This document shows positions 17,049 through 24,543 of a stretch of DNA of 64,000 nucleotides, piece by piece. Below the pieces are notes generated by a model. The model had not been told where the DNA came from. It did no database searches and saw only the letters and a list, made by a program, of their open reading frames with translations. Positions within the stretch are counted from its first letter, which is position 1. Each line of letters begins with the position of its first letter. This stretch comes from Eubacterium_U album (GTDB lineage Bacteria; Bacillota; Clostridia; Lachnospirales; Lachnospiraceae). The stretch is taken from contig NZ_JAODBU010000011.1 in NCBI RefSeq assembly GCF_025336545.1, positions 1-64,000 on the forward strand. The letters are read 5' to 3'. A program made the position numbers and the translations under genes.

Positions 17049-17637
17049 CTAAAATTCTCCTGTCAACTGTGTAATTGTAGTTTATTTTATCATTTTGTCT
17101 TAATTAATGCCAGTTATATAGCATATTTTTTATCTCACATACCATACTAATGTTATTTTATGAAAAAAGATTTAACAAATATTAAATTTTTATTTTTTTC
17201 GTTTTCTCAAATAATCCGGTAATTATATATCACCTTTATTTTCTTTGTTTTCTCATATAACCATCACTTATACTTTCTATTTATTTAACAATTACCTAAA
17301 GTGCTTATTATAAAGGTTATAATTATTTATTTTAATTTGTCAGTGCTTTTTTCTTATTATTATAAACTAAAGTATGCATAATAATTACATATTTTTTGTA
17401 TTTCACTATATAATCAAAAGTTTTTTTTTCAAAAATTCATTTTTTCTGATTTTTTATAGTATTGCGTTCTTATATGTTGTATATTTTAATCGTGTTTGTT
17501 TTTTTAGAAAATGAGCATTTTAATATAATAAAATAGGTACAACAAAACACTTTCAGAAATATTGTTTTAATTATTTTTCGAATTTAAATATATTTGATAA
17601 AATCAATTTTTTCTGATTGAATTATAGGAGGAAAATT
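17049..17637. other. Long AT-rich divergent intergenic region (ftsH / pyrG)
   Basis: This 589-base region has no convincing reading frame. TATAAT occurs at 17524-17529 but with a poor -35. The stretch 'TTTTTTCTGATT' occurs twice (around 17443 and 17608). I found neither an intrinsic terminator directly before pyrG nor a G-run start of the type used in reiterative-transcription control of pyrG. Confidence 0.5.
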
Positions 17638-19242
17638 ATGTCAGTAAAATACGTATTTGTAACCGGTGGTGTTGTATCCGGCCTTGGCAAAGGAATTACA
17701 GCCGCTTCCCTTGGCAGACTTCTTAAGGCTCGTGGATACAAAGTAACAATGCAAAAATTTGATCCATATATAAATATCGATCCCGGTACTATGAATCCAA
17801 TACAGCACGGCGAAGTTTTCGTAACTGATGACGGTGCTGAAACAGACCTTGATTTAGGTCATTATGAAAGATTTATCGACGAAAGTCTTACAAAAAATTC
17901 AAATGTAACAACCGGTAAAGTTTACTGGTCTGTTCTTACTAAAGAACGTCGTGGCGACTTTGGTGGGGGAACTGTTCAGGTTATTCCTCATATCACAAAT
18001 GAAATCAAAAGCCGTTTTCACAGAAGTTTAAATGAAGAAACTGAAATCGCAATCATTGAAGTAGGTGGAACAGTTGGTGATATTGAATCACAGCCATATA
18101 TCGAAGCAATCAGACAGTTCCAGCATGATGTTGGACATGAAAACTGCATTCTTATTCATGTAGCATTAATGGTTTATCTCCCAGCATCTGAAGAAATGAA
18201 AACAAAACCAATTCAGATGAGTGTTAAGGAATTACAGCGACTTGGTATTCAGCCGGACATCGTTGTATGCCGTACAGAATTTGAAATTGATGATATTTTA
18301 AAAGATAAAATCAGTCTTTTCTGTAACGTGCCTGCAAGCCATGTTGTACAAAATTTAACTGTAGACATGCTTTATGAAGCACCTCTTGCAATGGAAAAAG
18401 AACATCTGGCTGAAATCGTATGCGAAAGTTTAAATCTTGATTGTCCTGAACCTGACTTAGATGATTGGAAAGCAATGGTTAAATCAGCAAAGAATCCTAC
18501 AAAAGAGGTTACTGTTGCTTTAGTTGGAAAATATATTGCATTACACGATGCTTACATCAGCGTTGTTGAATCATTAAAGCATGCCGGATATGCTGCTAAC
18601 GCAAGTGTAAATATCAAATGGGTTGACTCAGAAACTGTAACAGATGAAAATGCTGCTGAAGTATTTGGCGATGTTTCAGGAATCCTTGTTCCTGGCGGAT
18701 TTGGAAGCCGTGGTATTGAAGGAAAAATTTCTGCTATCCGTTATGCACGTGAAAACAACATTCCATTCCTTGGTCTTTGCCTTGGTATGCAATTATCAAT
18801 TGTTGAGTTTGCAAGACATGTTGTAGGATTTAGAGATGCACATAGTGTTGAACTTAATTCAGCAACTACTCATCCTGTAATTTCTCTTATGGCTGATCAG
18901 GAAGGTGTTGATAATATCGGTGGAACATTAAGACTTGGTTCTTACCCATGTAAATTAGCTAAAGACAGTTTAGCATACAAATTATATAAAGAAGAATTAA
19001 TTCATGAACGTCATCGTCATCGTTACGAAGTTAACAATGACTATCGAAAGGATTTAACAAACAACGGAATGATGCTTTCAGGTATTTCTCCTGACGGAAG
19101 AATTGTTGAAATGGTAGAAATTCCATCTCATCAATTTTTCATTGCTACTCAGGCACATCCTGAATTTAAAAGCAGACCTAATAGACCTCATCCATTATTC
19201 CTTGGATTTGTTAACGCATCACTCGATAATCAGAACAAATAA
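17638..19242 (+). CDS. pyrG: CTP synthase
   Basis: CTP synthase makes CTP from UTP, ATP and glutamine. The 534-residue protein starts 'MSVKYVFVTGGVVSGLGKG' (synthetase P-loop domain) and carries a class I glutamine amidotransferase domain with the nucleophile Cys in 'FLGLCLGMQL' and His/Glu in 'AHPEFKSRP'. The ATG at 17638 is chosen because AGGAGG lies 7 bases upstream and the family starts there; the frame is open 21 bases further. A diverged copy of its last 90 codons is found at 24230-24502. Near the C-terminus the main copy has 'SHQFFIAT' where the family usually has H-P-F-F, as the partial copy does. Confidence 0.97.
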   Translation: MSVKYVFVTGGVVSGLGKGITAASLGRLLKARGYKVTMQKFDPYINIDPGTMNPIQHGEVFVTDDGAETDLDLGHYERFIDESLTKNSNVTTGKVYWSVLTKERRGDFGGGTVQVIPHITNEIKSRFHRSLNEETEIAIIEVGGTVGDIESQPYIEAIRQFQHDVGHENCILIHVALMVYLPASEEMKTKPIQMSVKELQRLGIQPDIVVCRTEFEIDDILKDKISLFCNVPASHVVQNLTVDMLYEAPLAMEKEHLAEIVCESLNLDCPEPDLDDWKAMVKSAKNPTKEVTVALVGKYIALHDAYISVVESLKHAGYAANASVNIKWVDSETVTDENAAEVFGDVSGILVPGGFGSRGIEGKISAIRYARENNIPFLGLCLGMQLSIVEFARHVVGFRDAHSVELNSATTHPVISLMADQEGVDNIGGTLRLGSYPCKLAKDSLAYKLYKEELIHERHRHRYEVNNDYRKDLTNNGMMLSGISPDGRIVEMVEIPSHQFFIATQAHPEFKSRPNRPHPLFLGFVNASLDNQNK

Positions 19243-19251
19243 ATATAAACC

Positions 19252-19296
19252 AAAAACAGGGAAAAGCCTTCAATTGAAAGCTTTTCCCTGTTTTTT
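19252..19296. terminator. Bidirectional terminator between pyrG and the VanZ-like gene
   Basis: A 16-base stem (19252-19267 with 19280-19295) is flanked by A and T runs. It overlaps the last codons of the convergent VanZ-like gene, so it serves both. Confidence 0.88.
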
Positions 19297-19788
19297 ACTA
19301 ACTATTGCATAAACTCCATATCCGATTGCGCCACCAAGTGTATTTGCCAATATATCATTTATTTCAAAAAATCTTCCTGAAAACATTTGCAATACTTCTA
19401 TTGCTATTGAAAAAAACATTATCCCTAAGATTATTTTTAACGGAGATAATTTGAATACAAATGGAATCAAAGCACCCAATGGAACAAATAATCCAATATT
19501 TAATAGTAGCATCATCCATTCCCCTCTACCTGACGGTAAATAGAAACCTATAGAACCTACAGACTCTTTAAACCACTGTAGATTAAATTGCATTCCAATA
19601 ATTCCTGTTATTTCCAATATTGTCCAAATGTATACCAGACACAAATACTCTACTATACACTTTGATTTCTTTACTTTCTTTCTCTTTCCCAATTTAGTTG
19701 ATATAAGTATTATGGCGGCATAAATAACTGCTGCCGGAATTAGTGCCATAATCATATAGGATATGGCTGTTATTATGTGTGTTTTCAT
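19270..19788 (-). CDS. VanZ-like membrane protein
   Basis: The 172-residue protein has about five membrane segments and the VanZ-type conserved stretch 'LNIGLFVPLGALIPF' followed by 'SIAIEVLQMFSGRFFEINDI' and 'ANTLGGAIGYGVY'. VanZ-like proteins are associated with low-level glycopeptide tolerance, but most chromosomal members have no known function. It is the first gene of the island bounded by the pyrG 3' end copies and precedes a broken DUF3267 gene on the same strand. Confidence 0.8.
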   Translation of the reverse strand: MKTHIITAISYMIMALIPAAVIYAAIILISTKLGKRKKVKKSKCIVEYLCLVYIWTILEITGIIGMQFNLQWFKESVGSIGFYLPSGRGEWMMLLLNIGLFVPLGALIPFVFKLSPLKIILGIMFFSIAIEVLQMFSGRFFEINDILANTLGGAIGYGVYAIVSKKQGKAFN

Positions 19789-19801
19789 TTAATTCCTCCC
19801 T

Positions 19802-20234
19802 CTAATTATTCTTAATTTCAGTCACATTCCAATAGGTGTGTAATCCATTATTAAAAACAGATGCACCTCTAGGCACCTGATAAATAGTATTATATATATT
19901 ATAGTAATCACCAACTCCGGTTATCACTGATATACTGCCAACTATCAATAATCTCATGAGTGAATAGACTAATTATTATAATAAACCCACTAACAACCAT
20001 CGAAAAAATCAGTTTCATTTTAAGATGGTTCTGTAATTTCATTAATGTGTCGTATAATGCAAATCCTGCTATAGCAATTACTCCCATTACCATCGGCAAT
20101 GAAATTATAGTTGCTTTAAGCATGAATTTATTTATATTTTCCGGTTCTTTAAATCTAACACTTGTATCTAAGATTTCATTTTTTTGAAGTTGTTTCTCAT
20201 TCTCATAAATTCCCCTAAACTTTATGTTATACAT
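19802..20234 (-). pseudogene. Broken DUF3267 zincin-like membrane protein
   Basis: The N-terminal 97 codons resemble the intact protein at 30290-30916 (same 'MYNIKFRGIYENEKQL' style start, two membrane segments) and reach the metal motif as H-E-I-I-D instead of H-E-Y-I-H. Seven codons later the frame ends. Shifted by one base, the C-terminus 'GVGDYYNIYNTIYQVPRG' then 'VFNNGLHTYW' continues to a TAG at 19804-19802. Compared with the 208-residue paralogue roughly 50 residues around the active site are missing. A deletion with frameshift is the simplest reading. AAGGAGA before the ATG is still intact. Confidence 0.8.
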
Positions 20235-20426
20235 TCTGTCTCCTTTGCAATAATGTTGTTTCCATAAAGTACATTTCTAAAAAACAATACTTAAATGTCG
20301 CATGATTTGCTATCTGCTACAGTTCTTTTAAAAATCTAAATTTCGTATAATAATACTTTTAACTTTTCTTTTATGGGAAATAAAATCTGATACATATATT
20401 TATTAGAATTACTAAAATATATTTTA

Positions 20427-20512
20427 GATAATCATTTTCATGACCTCCCCCTTAATATTTAACCAATACATCAGTAAATTATATATTATTTTACATAATA
20501 TTACAATATTTA
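20427..20512 (-). repeat. Degenerate copy of the GHKL kinase promoter and start (see 32440-32527)
   Basis: The stretch matches the promoter and first codons of the kinase gene at 31174-32448. It keeps TTGTAA (20506-20501) and TATAAT (20483-20478) with a 17-base spacer, a GGGGGAGG ribosome site and ATG-AAA-ATG-ATT-ATC, then a TAA. No kinase sequence follows. The remainder of the gap 20235-20808 holds only the hairpin described next. Confidence 0.7.
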
Positions 20513-20579
20513 TCCACCATTGCACCCTTGAAGAAATGATTAAAATAAAAATACTCAAGTATTAAATTATACGAAAAAA

Positions 20580-20635
20580 GCGATACACCACGAAAATGCA
20601 GACTTTTCAGTTTCATTACTTTCGTGGTGTATCGC
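20580..20635. terminator. Hairpin with 16-base perfect stem
   Basis: GCGATACACCACGAAA (20580-20595) pairs with TTTCGTGGTGTATCGC (20620-20635), loop 24 bases, flanked by A-rich and T-rich sequence. It lies downstream of the Nudix gene and may be its terminator or the end of a lost unit. Confidence 0.6.
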
Positions 20636-20808
20636 CTTTATTCTTAATCCATATTTATTTAAAAATTGTAATAGTAAACCTTTATGTGTCAAAATACTCT
20701 TTCTTTACAAACTCTCACATACTACGTCTTGCCATCTTTATTATGTCGAATACACTAAATATATTACACATTCACAGATAAAACATCTGAAATTTATCAC
20801 TATATTAA

Positions 20809-21276
20809 TCATTTCAACAGTTCGCCTTTAAGCGTTTGAATATGTCGAACAATATGTCCAATATTTCCCTCTCCCGCATATTGTGTTTCATCAAAAAAAT
20901 TATTATCTAATGTAGACCAAAACAATTTGTTTTCTGTGCCCTTAACATCTATTATTTTATTTAACTTTCCAACATAAACTTCAAGGTAACAGTTTTCAAG
21001 ATAATATGTAAAATCCATCATATGTAAAAGTGTAATATCATCTTTTGTTATGGTTGTTTCTTCTTTAAGTTCTCTATATGCAGCGTCAAGTCCATTTTCA
21101 TTTTTTTCTATTTTTCCACCCACAAAATTCGCTAATCCCTTATATGGCTCTTTTTTTCTTTTACACATCAATATTTTATCTGCATTTTCATTATATACTA
21201 CTATTATATTATATCCTCTCATATTTTCACTCTCATAAAATTTATTTTCATTATATAAACAACACAATTTACTCAT
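20809..21276 (-). CDS. Nudix hydrolase
   Basis: The Nudix box is complete except for one position: G-K-I-E-K-N-E then x7 then R-E-L-K-E-E-T (final Gly replaced by Thr). Nudix enzymes cleave nucleoside diphosphates linked to another group; the preceding 'LMCKRKKEPYKGLANFVGGK' suggests an 8-oxo-dGTP/ADP-ribose-type pocket, but the substrate is not certain. The first ATG has no ribosome site; the Met at codon 19 (21222) has GAGAG upstream and is a likely alternative, giving 137 residues. It is part of the island. Confidence 0.8.
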   Translation of the reverse strand: MSKLCCLYNENKFYESENMRGYNIIVVYNENADKILMCKRKKEPYKGLANFVGGKIEKNENGLDAAYRELKEETTITKDDITLLHMMDFTYYLENCYLEVYVGKLNKIIDVKGTENKLFWSTLDNNFFDETQYAGEGNIGHIVRHIQTLKGELLK

Positions 21277-21354
21277 TTAATTATTAAATAATAATAAATC
21301 AAACTCTTTTATCTATACGAATAAGTAAACTCACTATAACTGTTCCCTACTTAT

Positions 21355-22701
21355 TTATTTGAAAATATCTTGCTTATCCATATATCTTTTTAATAAGAAT
21401 ATGCAAAAATACGGAAACGTAATTATATTGTTATTAATTCCAATATTACCTGTAGTAAATTTTATTCCATGCTTAATATCTGAATATTTTTCGCTATTAA
21501 TTAATTGTCCTAATGATTTTGACCTGTTATTATTTGCCTTCACTTCAATTGGTATAAGTTCATTTGCACTGCGAATAAAGAAATCCTCTTCTAAAGAAGA
21601 ATTTTCTTTTTTGTAATAATATAATCCATAACCTTGTTTTATCAATGCTTCGGCAGCAAAATTTTCATATAAAGCACCCTTATAAATTCCCATATTTTTA
21701 TTTGCACGTAAATCTATTTGAGACTCATCATCAAGATTTGAAATTAAAATTCCTGTGTCTGCCATATAAACTTTAAATTTACTATCATCTATATTTCCTT
21801 TTAATGGCAACTCTGCAAATCCCAAACAATAACAAACATTAACAAGTCCTGCATTTTTTAACCATTCCACACATCCCATATATTCTTTTGCCCGTCCACC
21901 TTTGGATACTTTTGAGTATTGGAATTTTCTATTTTCTTTTGCCAATTGAGCAGGTATTGATTGATAAACGCTTAATATTTTAGCCTTATCCAATCCTTCA
22001 GCATATTTTACAATATCATTTTCGTAGTCATTATTTAGTTGTCGTTGCAAAGCTAATGAGCCTTCAAATGTACCTTTTTCAATATACGTCGATACTATAT
22101 TGGGCATACCACCTAATATGCAGTACTCCAAAAATAAATTGGAATAAACCTGATATTCTATTTCAGTAAAAGCCTTTTCTTTAAGCATATGCACTAGCAT
22201 ATCTGATATGTCTTTATTAGAATACCCTTTTGCCCATAAGAATTCTTCAAAATCCATGGAAAACATTTGATAATCTGTTTTATATCCCACACTAATACTT
22301 GCTATACGATGATACTGAACTCCCAATAATGACCCTGAACATATAACGTCATACTTACCGTTTTCTTTAAAAAATTTTAGCGCTGTTGCTATTTCAGGAA
22401 AATCTTGAATCTCATCAAAAAAAATAAGTGTTTCGTTCTCTTCAAATTGTTTTGTCGGGTCTATTCTACTTATTAACCTTACAATTGATTCAACCGCAAA
22501 TCCCTCTTCTATAATTGATTTGTATTTTGGTTCTGTAATAAAATTTATTTCTATTATATTTTTGTAATTACTCTTTGCAAATCTTCTAATTGTCTCGGTT
22601 TTTCCTACCTGTCTTGCCCCCTTTATTATTAATGGATATCTATCTGAATTATTTTTCCATTCCTGCAAATAATAATCAGCTTTTCTTTTAAGATAAGTCA
22701 T
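21355..22701 (-). CDS. AAA ATPase with DUF4143 domain
   Basis: The 448-residue protein begins 'MTYLKRKADYYLQEWKN', has Walker A-like 'IKGARQVGKTETI', Walker B 'LIFFDEIQDF', sensor 'VICSGSLLGV' and a C-terminal DUF4143 part with 'YMADTGIL' and a nuclease-like 'EDFFIRSANELIPIEVKA'. The E-x-D...I-P-I-E-V-K ending resembles a PD-(D/E)xK-type fold. Members are common in Clostridia and Bacteroides; their function is unknown, sometimes proposed as defence or toxin related. The ATG at 22701 has GGAGGAGCG upstream and is preferred over a start 45 bases earlier. Upstream lie a 38-base dispersed repeat and four phased direct repeats. Confidence 0.85.
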   Translation of the reverse strand: MTYLKRKADYYLQEWKNNSDRYPLIIKGARQVGKTETIRRFAKSNYKNIIEINFITEPKYKSIIEEGFAVESIVRLISRIDPTKQFEENETLIFFDEIQDFPEIATALKFFKENGKYDVICSGSLLGVQYHRIASISVGYKTDYQMFSMDFEEFLWAKGYSNKDISDMLVHMLKEKAFTEIEYQVYSNLFLEYCILGGMPNIVSTYIEKGTFEGSLALQRQLNNDYENDIVKYAEGLDKAKILSVYQSIPAQLAKENRKFQYSKVSKGGRAKEYMGCVEWLKNAGLVNVCYCLGFAELPLKGNIDDSKFKVYMADTGILISNLDDESQIDLRANKNMGIYKGALYENFAAEALIKQGYGLYYYKKENSSLEEDFFIRSANELIPIEVKANNNRSKSLGQLINSEKYSDIKHGIKFTTGNIGINNNIITFPYFCIFLLKRYMDKQDIFK

Positions 22702-22762
22702 ATTTCGCTCCTCCAAAACCTTCTTATATAATACCAATTCCAGCAATCCCTAACTATGATGA

Positions 22763-22800
22763 CTACGGATTGTTCCGTGTTATGCGCTTGCACAATCCTA
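22763..22800 (-). repeat. Dispersed 38-base repeat, copy 1
   Basis: This stretch matches 46662-46699 at 32 of 38 positions. It contains GGATTGT...ACAATCC, which can pair. It lies 62 bases before the ATPase start, much as copy 2 lies 76 bases before metA. Confidence 0.65.
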
Positions 22801-22828
22801 CCCTGACATCATATATTATACACTATTT

Positions 22829-22943
22829 TACATTTTTATGAGCGATTTTTTTAACTTTTTTACATTTTTATGAGCGAACTTTTTTATAATATTTACATTT
22901 TTATGAGGGAACTTTTCATCAATTCCAACACTTTTATGAGGAT
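22829..22943. repeat. Four direct repeats at 32-33 base spacing upstream of the ATPase gene
   Basis: TACATTTTTATGAGCGA occurs at 22829-22845 and 22861-22877, with one change at 22894-22910, and as a degenerate unit at 22927-22943. Start-to-start distances are 32, 33 and 33 bases, three helical turns, so the same DNA face is presented each time. Confidence 0.8.
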
Positions 22944-22986
22944 ATTTATTTTTTCAAATATAGATATGCCATCATCCTATAGTACT

Positions 22987-23160
22987 TTACTCAATAATTT
23001 CATATTGTAACATCTCATATTTAAGATTTGTGCCTTCATTTATTCCCTCTGGTAGTAAAGCTCTTGCTACCAACTTTATATTTTCACTTTCAATATCTGT
23101 TCTTTTTAAATTTGCATAGTCTCCATCAATACTGACTACCGTATAGTAAAAAGTTTGCAT
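22987..23160 (-). CDS. 57-residue DUF3006-like small protein
   Basis: A short frame with AAGGAG 7 bases before the ATG encodes a protein starting M-Q-T-F-Y-Y-T-V-V-S-I-D-G-D-Y-A and ending in Y-E-I-I-E. The pattern 'DGDYANLKR' followed by 'ALLPEGINEGTNLKYEML' is that of DUF3006-type small beta-barrel proteins. Its function is not known. It lies 18 bases downstream of the methyltransferase gene and is probably co-transcribed with it. Confidence 0.7.
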   Translation of the reverse strand: MQTFYYTVVSIDGDYANLKRTDIESENIKLVARALLPEGINEGTNLKYEMLQYEIIE

Positions 23161-23178
23161 TGCAATTCTCCTTAAAAA

Positions 23179-23961
23179 TTAATTTACTTTTAATATATCC
23201 ATAATATGATTTGATGCACCTATCAAGTCCATTCTTTCACAGGTTATTAAATGATATTGAATAAATTTTTTATATTCTTCTTCTGAAAAATTATCAATAA
23301 CATTACTCATATAAGTTGCCGCTCCATCTGTTGCAACTATCTTTTCTCTTGTCACATTTTGGCTGAAATTCACTTCATCAATATCTTCTATTCTAACCAA
23401 ATCAAAGATTTCTTCGATATCTGATTTAAATTTATAATCAGGAGTTATTTTATCTAAATATTCCATGATATGTTTTTGTTCAAATAAATATTGAAGTACT
23501 GTTGCTTCATTTAAAACATATGCGACAAAAATATATCCACCTTTTTTAGTAACACGTACAGCCTGTTCTAAAACCTTCTTTTTATCTTCCATAGTAAACA
23601 TATGGTACATTGGTCCTAAAACTAATGTCACATCAAATTGTCCCTCTGAGAATTTTGAAAGATTAAGCGCATCGCCTTGCTCTGCACATATATTCATCTC
23701 ATTTGTTATTTTAGATTTTAATATTTCGACATTATGTTCTACATATTCTATCGCATTAACATTATATCCTTTTTCTGCATAATACAGCGAATATCTACCT
23801 GTACCTGCCCCTACTTCCAAAATACAATCTCCGTCCTTTAATATATTATCTATGTATTTTGTTGTTGTAATAAATTCTATATTTCCTACTCTATCTGCTA
23901 ATCTTTTCTCTTCATCGCAGACATCTGTGTAAAATTGATTTAACATTTGTTCTCTATTCAT
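23179..23961 (-). CDS. Class I SAM-dependent methyltransferase
   Basis: The 260-residue protein has SAM motif I 'CILEVGAGTGRYSLYYA', motif II acidic residue ('NAIEYVEHNV'), 'AEQGDALNLSKF' and 'FDVTLVLGPMYHMF', a Rossmann-fold methyltransferase plan. The 'GPMYH' post-motif is common in a family of small-molecule methyltransferases of unknown substrate. It is preceded by a remnant of a different methyltransferase and followed by a small DUF3006-like gene. GGGAGAAGTAGTAAA lies before the ATG. Confidence 0.85.
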   Translation of the reverse strand: MNREQMLNQFYTDVCDEEKRLADRVGNIEFITTTKYIDNILKDGDCILEVGAGTGRYSLYYAEKGYNVNAIEYVEHNVEILKSKITNEMNICAEQGDALNLSKFSEGQFDVTLVLGPMYHMFTMEDKKKVLEQAVRVTKKGGYIFVAYVLNEATVLQYLFEQKHIMEYLDKITPDYKFKSDIEEIFDLVRIEDIDEVNFSQNVTREKIVATDGAATYMSNVIDNFSEEEYKKFIQYHLITCERMDLIGASNHIMDILKVN

Positions 23962-23980
23962 TTTACTACTTCTCCCATTT

Positions 23981-24229
23981 TTACATATAATACCAAGTCA
24001 AAAATATTTTGTGTTTAACTGTGAATTCTTCCGGATATTTATTCTTTAACATAGCCATATGTTCTCTGTCAAACTGTGCAATCTTATTTACATCCATAGA
24101 TGCCATAACGCCTCTGCTAGCCATCATTCTTCCATGCCATGTTTCTCTTGTAAATGGCAAATCAACAACTATAGTATCCATCTTAGGCTTATCAAAATAA
24201 TGTGTAGTTAAATCTTTTATAGGACCAAA
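23981..24229 (-). pseudogene. C-terminal remnant of a second methyltransferase
   Basis: Codons equivalent to 'HYFDKPKMDTIVVDLPFTRE' then 'TWHGRMMASRGVMASMD' and 'FDREHMAMLKNKYPEEF' match the C-terminal end of small SAM methyltransferases ('LPFTRExWxGRMRAxRG' type). No Rossmann domain precedes it: the frame runs straight into the pyrG 3' copy on the opposite strand near 24230. It is therefore a truncated gene at a recombination junction, with no own start signal. Confidence 0.7.
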
Positions 24230-24502
24230 AATAGTTTAGCATATAAATTATACAAGGAAGAATTAATCCACGAACGTCATCGTTATGAAGTTAACAACGA
24301 TTACAGAAAAGATTTGACAAATAACGGAATGATGCTTTCCGGTATTTCCCCTGACGGAAGAATTATTGAAATGGTAGAAATCCCATCTCATCCATTCTTC
24401 ATTGACACTCAGGCACATCCGGAATTTAAGAGTCGTCCTAACAGACCTCATCCATTATTCCTTGGATTTGTTAATGCATCACTCGATAATCAAAATAAAT
24501 AA
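24230..24502 (+). pseudogene. Partial, diverged copy of the pyrG 3' end
   Basis: About 90 codons match the end of pyrG (18964-19242) with many silent changes, one 6-base deletion (H-E-R-H-R-H-R to H-E-R-H-R) and substitutions such as S-H-P-F-F-I-D for S-H-Q-F-F-I-A. Similarity extends past the stop codon into the 5' arm of the pyrG terminator (AAAACAGGG). There is no synthetase domain, so it is not functional. It looks like the allele of a related strain, or the original 3' end displaced by an island insertion. Confidence 0.88.
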
Positions 24503-24543
24503 TATAAAATGAAAACAGGGGCTGTAATAAAGTTCCTTAAGAG

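Noticed and set aside
17500..17637. Reiterative-transcription attenuation control of pyrG
   Set aside because: No initial G-run start and no intrinsic terminator lies between the likely promoter and the pyrG start.
22829..22943. Regularly spaced repeats as a CRISPR array
   Set aside because: Repeat units are 17 bases and degenerate, the intervals are 15-16 bases of AT-rich sequence, and no cas gene is near.
24314..24502. 62-codon frame as an independent small gene
   Set aside because: It is the 3' fragment of a pyrG copy; its Met is internal to the CTP synthase sequence.
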